A DNA stretch of 9,358 bases, taken from Saprospiraceae bacterium. Lineage in GTDB: Bacteria > Bacteroidota > Bacteroidia > Chitinophagales > Saprospiraceae. Every line of letters begins with the position of its first letter. Positions within the stretch are counted from its first letter, which is position 1. The position numbers and the translations under genes are program-made. Positions 1 through 6,153 of the stretch are shown here, piece after piece. The notes beneath the pieces were generated by a model. That model was not told where the DNA came from, did no database searches, and saw only the letters and a list, made by a program, of their open reading frames with translations. The stretch is from the NCBI GenBank assembly GCA_023300255.1, contig JALZWC010000849.1, positions 1-9,358 on the forward strand, in the 5' to 3' direction.

Positions 1-50
1 ATCCGAAAAAATAAGTCCGTACCTATGGGTATGCACTGATTTTTTCGAAT
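1..50 (-). terminator. Candidate bidirectional terminator hairpin downstream of pxpC
   Basis: The first 50 bases form an imperfect inverted repeat. Positions 1-16 and 35-50 match as reverse complements at 14 of 16 bases, with A-runs on one side and T-runs on the other. An inner short stem (TACC/GGTA) lies at the tip. Read on the minus strand it sits 68 bp past the pxpC stop and ends in a T-rich arm, as expected of an intrinsic terminator closing the pxpABC unit. The window edge cuts the flank, so a longer palindrome or a converging gene's terminator cannot be excluded. Confidence 0.45.
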
Positions 51-117
51 CCTTAGAAGAAAAAATCTAATTTTCATATACTCAATTCTTATTTATGAAT
101 AAGTCTAATTATTCTGA

Positions 118-990
118 TCACCCCACAAAACAAAAACGAACCTTCTCCCCAGGCTTCAACTGCGCCAAACGATTTAACTCTTCAGGCAGAACCACCGCTA
201 TCCTAGGATACCCACCCGTAGTTTGCGCATCTCGCATTAAAAGAATCGGCTGACCAGCATTACTAATTTGTATAGTGCCCAATACAATCCCAGAAGAAAT
301 TACTTCTTGTTTAGATTCAGAAAATAATTCCTTTCCTAATAGTCGATAGCCCATTCGATTAGAGTCATTGGCAATGGTATACGTTTGGCTGAAAAAATGA
401 GCAATCATATAAGAGGAGAAGTGATGAAATTCTGGGCCGGGCAATACGTCTACTACAATAGAGGTGGTATAATCAGGTGGGGTAGGGATGCTTCTTTTTT
501 CAATAAAGGATGTCGTTTGTATAGTCAATTCACTACCTTTTTTTATAATACTATCAGGCGTTAGTGTGGTAGTGTAAGTAGTTGCTGCACTACCACTAGT
601 TAACCATTTTTGAATCTCCCATTTACCGCCTATTGCAAGATAAGCTCTACAACCACTTTGTATTTTACCAAACTTCAATAAAGCACCTGATTCTACGGAA
701 ATCGTTTCATACATTGGTACCGGAATGCCGTTTACTGTAGGCGATAAGTTGGCGCCAGTAATAGCGATTTGTACAGCTTGATTTATTTGTATAGTAGGGC
801 CTAATAAAGTTATTTCTAATACAGGATCTTCCTTTGCATTCCCGACTAGCCAATTGGCTAACGGGGCAGCTGTTTGGTCCATTGCGCCACTAACAGGAAC
901 ACCAGATGCTTGGTGTCCAATTCTGCCTTGATCTTGAATGGTTGTCCAAAGTCCTGCTTTTAAAAAATGAAGCGTAATGGAGTTATGCAT
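118..990 (-). CDS. pxpC: 5-oxoprolinase subunit PxpC (biotin-dependent carboxyltransferase/AHS2 family)
   Basis: This is the C subunit of the prokaryotic ATP-dependent 5-oxoprolinase, which with PxpB and PxpA hydrolyses 5-oxoproline to glutamate in the cytoplasm. The 290-aa protein (E. coli PxpC is about 310) carries the family motifs: TIQDQGR (17-23), SGAMD (34-38), RAYLAIGG (115-122), LPGPE (183-187), NRMGYRL (211-217) and DAQTTGGYPRIAVV (254-267). The start at 990 is chosen because homology begins about ten residues later. The open frame runs 57 codons further upstream, but that stretch lies antiphase inside pxpB and has no family resemblance. The chosen ATG overlaps the pxpB stop by 8 bp, which suggests translational coupling; no Shine-Dalgarno is visible. 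The order pxpB-pxpC with overlap is the usual one. The family also contains urea-carboxylase-like domains, but the neighbouring pxpA makes the oxoprolinase role the best reading. Confidence 0.93.
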   Translation of the reverse strand: MHNSITLHFLKAGLWTTIQDQGRIGHQASGVPVSGAMDQTAAPLANWLVGNAKEDPVLEITLLGPTIQINQAVQIAITGANLSPTVNGIPVPMYETISVESGALLKFGKIQSGCRAYLAIGGKWEIQKWLTSGSAATTYTTTLTPDSIIKKGSELTIQTTSFIEKRSIPTPPDYTTSIVVDVLPGPEFHHFSSYMIAHFFSQTYTIANDSNRMGYRLLGKELFSESKQEVISSGIVLGTIQISNAGQPILLMRDAQTTGGYPRIAVVLPEELNRLAQLKPGEKVRFCFVG

Positions 991-1711
991 ATAAATTGGA
1001 CCAATTAAATTGTTGAGTATCAATATCTTTTGAGATAGAAGAAAAGTCTTTTTTGGAGATCGCGTGAAATTGTACTTGATCACCTGCTTGAAATAAAAAG
1101 GCGTCGTCTTGATTTGGCATAAAGGTAGGAACAGGCGTCTGTCCAATGATCTGCCAACCACCAGGAGCCACCGAAGGATAGATGCCTGTCTGATACCCTG
1201 CTAAGCCTACAGATCTTGCAGGTATGCGTACTCGTGGGCTTTGTTTACGTTGACATGCTAAGGCTTCTGGTAATCGACCCATATAAGCAAAGCCAGGTAA
1301 GAAACCTAGCATGTATACTCGGAATAAAGTGCTTGTATGAAGCTGTATGATTTCTGCTATCGTACACTTTTTTTCTTGAGCTACGGTAGCTAAATCTAAT
1401 CCAAATTCTTCTTCATAACAGACGGGGATATTTAAGATTCTGTCCTTTAAAGAGATACTAAGTTTAGTTGTATTTTCAGAATCAGAGGCTATTATGTTTT
1501 TAATTAATAGGCATAACGTATCATAAGAAAATTCGGTCTTATTATATCCAATTGTTAAAGAACAATACGCTGGTATGGTATACGTAATACCTGGCAATTG
1601 TGCAGCAAGTAGGGCTTTGTTTAATTGGATTACCTGCTCATTAATAGCTTGTTGAATTTTTTGTTCAAAATTGATGAGGATGGCTTCTGAGCCGTATTGT
1701 TGGATGGTCAT
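983..1711 (-). CDS. pxpB: 5-oxoprolinase subunit PxpB (KipI/AHS1 family)
   Basis: This is the B subunit of 5-oxoprolinase, which pairs with PxpC in the ATP-using part of the enzyme. It has 242 residues, slightly longer than the roughly 218 of E. coli, with a short C-terminal tail. Family motifs are clear: IPVCYEEEFGLDL (95-107), YMLGFLPGFAYMGRLPEAL (133-151), the PRVRIPARSVGLAGYQTGIY block (159-178) followed by PGGWQIIGQTP (183-193), and the closing FQAGDQVQF strand (207-215). Members are often annotated as KipI-like kinase inhibitors from Bacillus; the pxpA and pxpC neighbours favour oxoprolinase. The start ATG lies only 17 bp from the end of repeat copy 1, so the gene's leader is short or absent if a promoter lies in the repeat. 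It may otherwise be read through from pxpA, 307 bp upstream. Confidence 0.94.
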   Translation of the reverse strand: MTIQQYGSEAILINFEQKIQQAINEQVIQLNKALLAAQLPGITYTIPAYCSLTIGYNKTEFSYDTLCLLIKNIIASDSENTTKLSISLKDRILNIPVCYEEEFGLDLATVAQEKKCTIAEIIQLHTSTLFRVYMLGFLPGFAYMGRLPEALACQRKQSPRVRIPARSVGLAGYQTGIYPSVAPGGWQIIGQTPVPTFMPNQDDAFLFQAGDQVQFHAISKKDFSSISKDIDTQQFNWSNLYA

Positions 1712-1727
1712 GGAAGTGCTATTTATA

Positions 1728-1914
1728 ACTATTCAGCAATAGGGGCATTCAAAGCTAGATTTTGTTCTTTTTGCATTCGCTTAGCTTGTGCCAAGAGGCA
1801 CAAAAAGTGATGATAGAACCAAAACTCCCTCCAGTCAAACAGTTTTTGACGGGCCGCCCGCTTAGAAGTTGACGCAGCCCACTAAACTAAAAAAACTATT
1901 GTATGCTGAATAGT
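1728..1914 (+). repeat. Interspersed repeat copy 1, bounded by 11-bp terminal inverted repeats (MITE-like)
   Basis: This 187-bp element fills most of the 307-bp pxpA-pxpB spacer. Its ends are perfect inverted repeats: ACTATTCAGCA at 1728-1738 and its reverse complement at 1904-1914. Inside are the family blocks: TTCAAAGCTAGA (1748-1759), a GTTC arm at 1764-1767, an AGAAC arm at 1815-1819, then CTCCCTCCAGTCAAACAGTT (1825 on), and CCCGCTTAGAAGTTGAC ending at 1873. The inner tip is a perfect 7-bp stem, TTGTGCC (1786-1792) with GGCACAA (1797-1803). Compared with copies 2 and 3, about 17 bases are missing between the GAACC arm and the CTCC block, as if deleted between two CCAAAA direct repeats. 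No convincing target-site duplication flanks it. Similarity to 5904-6067 and 2843-2953 is seen directly; a mobile origin is inferred. Confidence 0.75.
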
Positions 1915-1922
1915 AAATCGAT

Positions 1923-1945
1923 GGTCAAAGTTTGTAACTTCGACC
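1923..1945. other. Short hairpin next to repeat copy 1, downstream of pxpA
   Basis: GGTCAAAGTT (1923-1932) and AACTTCGACC (1936-1945) pair at 9 of 10 positions around a 3-base loop. It lies 8 bp beyond the terminal repeat of copy 1 and about 75 bp past the pxpA stop. On the pxpA transcript it is not followed by a T-run, so it is a poor intrinsic terminator; it may instead be part of the repeat element or protect the mRNA 3' end. The remainder of the spacer, 1946-2004, is plain AT-rich sequence. Confidence 0.5.
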
Positions 1946-2004
1946 CTATATTATTTACGTTTTTAATGTAATTTCTGATACTTTTCTATAAGTAAGATCT
2001 TATT

Positions 2005-2038
2005 TTACCTATTACCTATTACCTATTACCTATTACCT
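2005..2038. repeat. Heptanucleotide tandem repeat (TTACCTA, nearly five units) spanning the pxpA stop
   Basis: Units of TTACCTA start at 2005, 2012, 2019 and 2026, with a partial fifth unit (TTACCT) at 2033-2038. The minus-strand reading encodes the last residues of PxpA (V-I-G-N-R) and then a TAA stop directly followed by TAG. The remaining units lie past the stop. Because seven is not a multiple of three the repeat offers stops in more than one frame, so loss or gain of a unit beyond the stop leaves the protein unchanged. Confidence 0.92.
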
Positions 2039-2753
2039 CCCGAATAGCCTTCAACATTTCAACCGCCGCTGGATTATCCCCATGAATACAAACACTCTGG
2101 GCAATAATAGGAACAATAGTATTACTCGTGCTGATTACTTGCTGTTTTTTAACAATGGATAAAACCTGCTGTGCACTTTGTTCAGGATCATAGATAACTG
2201 CCCCAGCAACTTGTCTAGATTGCAAGCGACCATCCGCAGTATATTGTCTATCTGCAAAAGCTTCTGCTATAAAAGGAACCTGTTGTTCTTTAGCGACCGT
2301 CTCCATGACGCTACTCGCTAAACCCATCAAAGCTAATTGAGGATCAATAGAACGGATCGCTTCAATAATGACCTCCGTTTCTGAACGACTACTAGCAGCG
2401 GTATTATACAAAGCTCCATGTGGCTTGACATAGGCTAATCGTCCACCCAAACTTTCCGTCATTCCTTTCAATGCAGCTATTTGATATTTTAAAATAGCTT
2501 TTAATTCATTGGCAGGTAATTGCATTTTTCGTCGACCAAATCCTGCTAAATCTGGATAGGCAGGATGTGCCCCAATTCGTATTCCATGTGCTACGGCTTT
2601 TTTAATAGTGGTTTCTATATGTAAGGGATCGCCCCCATGAAATCCACATGCAATATTACAAGAGTCAATGTATGGAAAGATCGCATCATCATTACCCACT
2701 TTGAAGTGGCCATAGCTTTCTCCCATGTCGCAGTTGATGTCTATGGATGGCAT
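2019..2753 (-). CDS. pxpA: 5-oxoprolinase subunit PxpA (LamB/YcsF family)
   Basis: This is the hydrolase-like A subunit of prokaryotic 5-oxoprolinase, acting with PxpBC to convert 5-oxoproline plus ATP and water to glutamate, ADP and phosphate. At 244 residues it equals the E. coli protein. Signature motifs are intact: DINCDMGES (5-13), NIACGFHGGDP (33-43), GAHPAYPDLAGFGRR (61-75), VKPHGALYN (109-117), EAFADRQY (164-171) and CIHGDNPAA (222-230). The start is fixed by homology beginning at residue 4; an A-run precedes the ATG and there is no Shine-Dalgarno. The extreme C-terminus is encoded by a heptanucleotide tandem repeat. The gene is first in the pxpA-pxpB-pxpC series but is separated from pxpB by 307 bp, so it may have its own transcription unit. 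Older annotations may call this family a lactam utilisation protein (LamB). Confidence 0.96.
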   Translation of the reverse strand: MPSIDINCDMGESYGHFKVGNDDAIFPYIDSCNIACGFHGGDPLHIETTIKKAVAHGIRIGAHPAYPDLAGFGRRKMQLPANELKAILKYQIAALKGMTESLGGRLAYVKPHGALYNTAASSRSETEVIIEAIRSIDPQLALMGLASSVMETVAKEQQVPFIAEAFADRQYTADGRLQSRQVAGAVIYDPEQSAQQVLSIVKKQQVISTSNTIVPIIAQSVCIHGDNPAAVEMLKAIREVIGNR

Positions 2754-2788
2754 TTTTTTTTATTTAATAGCAACTTCATAATTATGCA

Positions 2789-2802
2789 TTGGCTAAAGCC
2801 AA
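2789..2802. promoter_or_regulatory. Palindrome upstream of pxpA, possible operator
   Basis: TTGGCT-AA-AGCCAA is a perfect 6-bp inverted repeat with a 2-base centre, 36 bp upstream of the pxpA start. A second perfect 10-bp palindrome, CATAATTATG, lies at 2777-2786. A site of this size at this distance could be an operator, but no regulator gene is present in the window and no promoter with good -7 and -33 elements at proper spacing was found. The role is speculative. Confidence 0.25.
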
Positions 2803-2842
2803 GGTTATATTCAAAACAGGATAAAATATCGAAAATAGCGTG

Positions 2843-2953
2843 GTTAGATGTACGTTCTTTTTTCATTGAAAAAAAAGAACCAAAAATTCTAGTCCAAAAA
2901 AACTCGCTCCGCTCAAACAGTTTTTGGACTAGCCAACCCGCTTAAACGTTGAC
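2843..2953 (+). repeat. Interspersed repeat copy 2, two-hairpin form
   Basis: This copy lies upstream of pxpA. The first hairpin is GTTCTTTTTTC (2854-2864), a 3-base loop, then GAAAAAAAAGAAC (2868-2880). The second pairs CTAGTCCAAAAA and ACT (2889-2904) with AGTTTTTGGACTAG (2919-2932), leaving only two unpaired A's, around a 14-base loop CGCTCCGCTCAAAC. It ends in CCCGCTTAAACGTTGAC like copy 1. Its left end is the least conserved of the three: no ACTATTCAGCA terminal motif is found. It lacks the extra paired tip found in copies 1 and 3, so it may be the minimal form. Confidence 0.8.
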
Positions 2954-3190
2954 AGAGTGTGCAAAAAAATGAGAATTGTACCTGTCTACAAAAGAGATTT
3001 ATTAATTAGAGAATCATCCTAATCTTGCTTTAGACAAAGAGAGAATCGTCTTCAATTGAAGATTTTCTTTCGCAGACGTCTCCCCTTCTTTGTAAGACGA
3101 GAGAGTGCTTTTGCCCAGAGGCAGAAAGAGACTAAGCCTTGAGGGGAGTTCCTGCGAGTGTACTAAATTGTAATACCAATACAATATAAA
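2954..3190. other. Gene-free spacer between repeat copy 2 and the terminator
   Basis: No credible gene is seen here on either strand. It holds a 14-bp perfect palindrome, TCTTCAATTGAAGA (3049-3062), and the long imperfect inverted repeat listed separately. Together with repeat copy 2 and the terminator it fills the 495-bp gap between pxpA and the OmpA-like gene. Confidence 0.6.
3071..3156. repeat. Imperfect long inverted repeat
   Basis: Outer arms CGCAG (3071-3075) and CTGCG (3152-3156), middle arms CTCCCC (3080-3085) and GGGGAG (3143-3148), and an inner stem CTTTTGCC (3108-3115) with GGCAGAAAG (3120-3128) around CAGA nest on one axis. The pairing between middle and inner arms is weak. It lies between the repeat copy 2 and the terminator. 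It may be a decayed element or a structured RNA; no function can be assigned. Confidence 0.45.
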
Positions 3191-3225
3191 AAAAGGCGAT
3201 TAGTTTTCACAACTAATCGCCTTTT
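3191..3225 (-). terminator. Strong bidirectional intrinsic terminator after the OmpA-like gene
   Basis: AAAAGGCGATTAGTT (3191-3205) and AACTAATCGCCTTTT (3211-3225) form a perfect 15-bp stem with a 5-base loop. On the minus strand it starts 23 bp past the stop of the OmpA-like gene and continues into a run of seven T's, the classic Rho-independent form. On the plus strand the stem ends in four T's, so it may work weakly in that direction too. Confidence 0.93.
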
Positions 3226-3248
3226 AAAGATATTTTTTACGAAAAATA

Positions 3249-5837
3249 TTATTCCTCTATTTCAAACTTATAAGAAACGCGTTCAACCACTTGATAGCCA
3301 GTATCTGGACTTTCATTTAATAGAATAATATCAATATCTATTGTTTCGCCACTTTCCTTATCTTTACTATCAAATATCGCATGGATACTACCTCCTTCTC
3401 CAGGACCAACAGGTTCTGTCGAATAATCAAGCGTCGTACAATCACAAGCGGTTACTAATTCAATTATTAAATCTACATCTCCTTGATTAGTGAATTTGTA
3501 CGTATGTTCTCTTTTTTCGCCTCTTTTTACCGTGCCGAAGTCAACCATTATATCTTCAAAAACCATCTTAGCTAATGCTACAGGAGCAGGATTGCTGCCT
3601 CTGCTTTTAGAACTTTTAGATTTAGTTTTCTTTTTAGGAATACGCTTCTTTGTTTTGCTTTTAGGTTTTGGTGCTGCTTTTGGTGGAGCTACAACCTTTT
3701 GTCGTTTTTCCATTTTCTTGATCTTAATACTAGTAGGACCAGAAATAATCTTAAACTCTGTTCGACGATTTATTTGATGTGCACCTTCTCTTTGTTCATC
3801 TGTTTGTAAAGCTCTGATGAAGTCTTCTGTCAATACCCAATCTGCTTTTAAGAAAGGATAATCTACTACTTGATCTGCAACTACCTTAGCAGGAGATGTT
3901 TCTCCATATCCTTTAGGTATAATTCTTTCTGATGCAATGCCTTTTGCTAATAACCAGTTGGTAGCAGATTCTGCTCTACGTTGAGATAAACTCTTATTGT
4001 ATAAATCTTTTCCTCTATAATCCGTGTGAGAAGATAGCTCAATCACCATATCTGGGTATCGGGTCATTAAATCTAATAAAACACTTAAATCTCCTTCTGC
4101 TTCTTGCAAAATTTTATCATCGTTGTATTCATAGTAGATATTAGATAGTCTAATTGGGGTATTAGTTTCTACTGTGATTTCTTCGTATTCTGGTTCTGGT
4201 GGAGCAACAGGCTCTGGTGGTGGTGGCGGCGCTGCTTTTTCTAAATAAAATTTCTTTTCAATGGCAATAGACTCTTTCAAGTTTAAAGTATTGAATGAAA
4301 TGGTATCTGGTGCATATCCCTTCTTAGTAGCTACTGCGATGTAACTAATATCTGGTCCTAAACCGAATTCAAATTCATTTCCTTTTTTATTAGATTGACT
4401 GGAAGGATTGCCAGGCTTATTATTGACCACCTCATAGATACCAACGGTAGCTCCTTTTAATGCTTTTTTATCACTGCCTTTATAGACCATTGCTAATAAA
4501 TCAGCAGTAACGGGTGGAATTTCAATTGCGTATATATCATCACAACAGGTCTTCGCTTTCAAAGAAGTTGTACGTGGACGATTGGAAACGAATACGCCGT
4601 TCATCCCTTCCTTATCTAAATAAAAAGATTGCTCATCTAGAGAAGTATTATAACCCTTTCCCATATTTTTTGGCGCACTCCATTGTTGGCCATTCCAAGT
4701 AGAAGTAAAGATGTCTAATCCACCTAATCCTGCTAAACCAGTGGAACTAAAATACAAAGCGCCTTCTCTATAAAATGGCGTTACTTCATTACCTGGTGTA
4801 TTAATTCTAGGACCTAAATTAATAGGATCACCGTATACGCCTTTTCCTTTTTTTGTTGCATACCAAATATCGTCTCCTCCTTCCCCGCCTTCCATATCGG
4901 ATACAAAAAATAATACTTCTTTACCAAATAGCTCTCCTACAGATGGTTCCTTTGCAATGAATTCTGATCCTTCGAATCCAATTAAGACTTCATTTGCTGC
5001 GCCCCAACTACCTCCATTTTCTTCTGCATAAAAAATCTTACTTAATTCTACTTTATTCCCTTTCAATAAAGCACGAGTAAAATACATTGTATTTCCATCT
5101 TCAGAAAAAGCAGGATTACTTGTTTGGAAATCATCTCTATTGATTTTGATACCAAGTGGTTCTCCTTTATCCCAACCCTTCGCTCCTTTGCTTGCACTAT
5201 ATATTTGTACATAGGGGATGTCTCCTGCAGCAGCTTCGATTACTTCATCTACATCGCCAAAACCAGCATAGTAAATTTGATCCTTATATAGTACTGGTCC
5301 ATACTCAGAATACTTGCCATTTAATTTTTTAAGACGTTCTATTTTTAAGCCATTGACTTCTTCTCCATCATCTTCCGTAACGCCCCAAGCCATTGCCATC
5401 TTCAAGCCTTCTAACTCTTGTTCTGCCATAGCTCGTTTATCTTCATCTTTACTATTTTTTAAAAATAGCTCAAATTGTTCCAATGCTTCTTCATATTTAG
5501 AAGTCATCTTCAGCATTCTTCCGTAGTCATATCGATCTTCTACAAATTCATTATCCTTGTCTTTTCTTGGACCTAGATATCGCTTGAATACGGTAGCTGC
5601 TTTTTTATAATCTCGCAACTCTTGATGTAGATAGGCCATATCTCTATTGACCGCTTCATCTTTCGTTTCTTGATAATATTTATCAAACCAGACAACTGCT
5701 TGATAAGCGTCTTGCTTATCCAATTGTGCTTGAGCAGTCTTGAGCATCATTCTTGGTGTGGCCTTGTTTAAAGGCTGAGCTACTGCAAAAGTTACGCTTA
5801 ATAGAATAGCGAAAAGTAAGGTGATAGTACTTTTCAT
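3249..5837 (-). CDS. TPR / beta-propeller / OmpA-like envelope protein with C-terminal DUF1573 domain (PorE-like)
   Basis: This is a probable periplasmic or outer-membrane protein that binds peptidoglycan and works with the PorP/SprF protein upstream. Positions below count from an in-frame ATG at 5864; I prefer the second ATG (5837, 862 aa) because it starts a standard signal peptide ending near AVAQ (residue 30). No lipobox cysteine is present, unlike classical PorE lipoproteins. Domains in order: TPR-like helices (about 35-155), PD40/WD40-type beta-propeller repeats (about 185-450), a carboxypeptidase-regulatory-like fold (about 453-540), a Pro-rich linker (545-558), an OmpA domain (about 570-708), a Lys/Pro-rich basic linker (715-758), and a DUF1573 domain (about 768-871) with the CDCTT and PGEGGSI motifs. 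The OmpA peptidoglycan signature is intact: TD at 614-615, and N623, L626-S627 and R629-A631 in the helix motif. About 40 residues are inserted before the final NRRTEFK strand, as I recall from related Bacteroidota proteins. The DUF1573 fusion is unusual. Confidence 0.9.
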   Translation of the reverse strand: MKSTITLLFAILLSVTFAVAQPLNKATPRMMLKTAQAQLDKQDAYQAVVWFDKYYQETKDEAVNRDMAYLHQELRDYKKAATVFKRYLGPRKDKDNEFVEDRYDYGRMLKMTSKYEEALEQFELFLKNSKDEDKRAMAEQELEGLKMAMAWGVTEDDGEEVNGLKIERLKKLNGKYSEYGPVLYKDQIYYAGFGDVDEVIEAAAGDIPYVQIYSASKGAKGWDKGEPLGIKINRDDFQTSNPAFSEDGNTMYFTRALLKGNKVELSKIFYAEENGGSWGAANEVLIGFEGSEFIAKEPSVGELFGKEVLFFVSDMEGGEGGDDIWYATKKGKGVYGDPINLGPRINTPGNEVTPFYREGALYFSSTGLAGLGGLDIFTSTWNGQQWSAPKNMGKGYNTSLDEQSFYLDKEGMNGVFVSNRPRTTSLKAKTCCDDIYAIEIPPVTADLLAMVYKGSDKKALKGATVGIYEVVNNKPGNPSSQSNKKGNEFEFGLGPDISYIAVATKKGYAPDTISFNTLNLKESIAIEKKFYLEKAAPPPPPEPVAPPEPEYEEITVETNTPIRLSNIYYEYNDDKILQEAEGDLSVLLDLMTRYPDMVIELSSHTDYRGKDLYNKSLSQRRAESATNWLLAKGIASERIIPKGYGETSPAKVVADQVVDYPFLKADWVLTEDFIRALQTDEQREGAHQINRRTEFKIISGPTSIKIKKMEKRQKVVAPPKAAPKPKSKTKKRIPKKKTKSKSSKSRGSNPAPVALAKMVFEDIMVDFGTVKRGEKREHTYKFTNQGDVDLIIELVTACDCTTLDYSTEPVGPGEGGSIHAIFDSKDKESGETIDIDIILLNESPDTGYQVVERVSYKFEIEE

Positions 5838-5897
5838 ATTGATGATAATTATTTTAAATTTCAATTGGATAAAGACTGCTGAAACGTTTCTAAAAAT

Positions 5898-5931
5898 AAA
5901 ATGTAACTATTCAGCATATAACACATTCAAA
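5898..5931 (-). promoter_or_regulatory. Candidate Bacteroidota-type promoter at the end of repeat copy 3
   Basis: On the minus strand TTTG (5931-5928) is followed after 22 bases by TACATTTT (5905-5898), one mismatch from the Bacteroidota -7 consensus TAnnTTTG with a -33 TTTG. Transcription would begin around 5890, giving a leader of about 50 bases before the ATG at 5837. The -33 element and spacer are repeat sequence, so the element may supply part of the promoter. Motif matches this loose occur by chance in AT-rich DNA. Confidence 0.3.
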
Positions 5932-6067
5932 GCTAGACTTTGTTCTTTTTTCACCTGCCTGCGTTCCTTGGAAGGCAGGTTGAAAAAAAAGAACCAAAAA
6001 TTCTAGTCCAAAAAAACTCCCTCCGGTCAAACAGTTTTTGGACGGGGTCTTCGGCCTCGACGTTGAC
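5904..6067 (+). repeat. Interspersed repeat copy 3, two hairpins with an extended paired tip
   Basis: This is the most complete copy and fills much of the 5865-6213 spacer. It begins with TAACTATTCAGCA (5904-5916), the same end as copy 1, followed by CATTCAAAGCTAGA (5924-5937). The first hairpin is GTTCTTTTTTC (5942-5952), ACCTGCCT (5953-5960), a 12-base loop, AGGCAGGT (5973-5980), and GAAAAAAAAGAAC (5982-5994). The second pairs GTCCAAAAA plus ACT (6006-6018) with AGTTTTTGGAC (6033-6043). It ends in GACGTTGAC at 6067. No inverted copy of the left end is found at the right end. TGCTGAA (5877-5883), just outside, pairs with TTCAGCA (5910-5916) and encloses a perfect palindrome, GAAACGTTTC (5881-5890). 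Confidence 0.82.
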
Positions 6068-6153
6068 TACTTGATTTTGACAGCGTTCCTTTAAGCTAGA
6101 TTACCAGACTGATTCTAAACTAGAAATCGAATAAACCATGTGGTCAACATCAT

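Noticed and set aside
991..1161. A 57-residue N-terminal extension of PxpC
   Set aside because: It lies inside pxpB in another frame, shows no family resemblance, and the ATG at 990 places the start right before the conserved region and over the pxpB stop.
2637..2945. Plus-strand reading frame of 102 codons
   Set aside because: It is antisense to the start of pxpA and then runs through repeat copy 2; no recognisable domain or plausible start region.
5838..5864. Earlier ATG for the OmpA-like protein (nine extra residues)
   Set aside because: The extra residues precede an already complete signal peptide that begins at the second ATG; the difference does not affect function and the earlier start remains possible.
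5821..6006. Plus-strand reading frame of 61 codons across the spacer
   Set aside because: It overlaps the signal peptide region antisense and reads through the repeat hairpin; low-complexity product.
1728..6067. CRISPR-like arrangement of the three repeats
   Set aside because: The copies are 100-190 bp, unevenly spaced by kilobases and separated by genes, with no short spacers and no cas genes.
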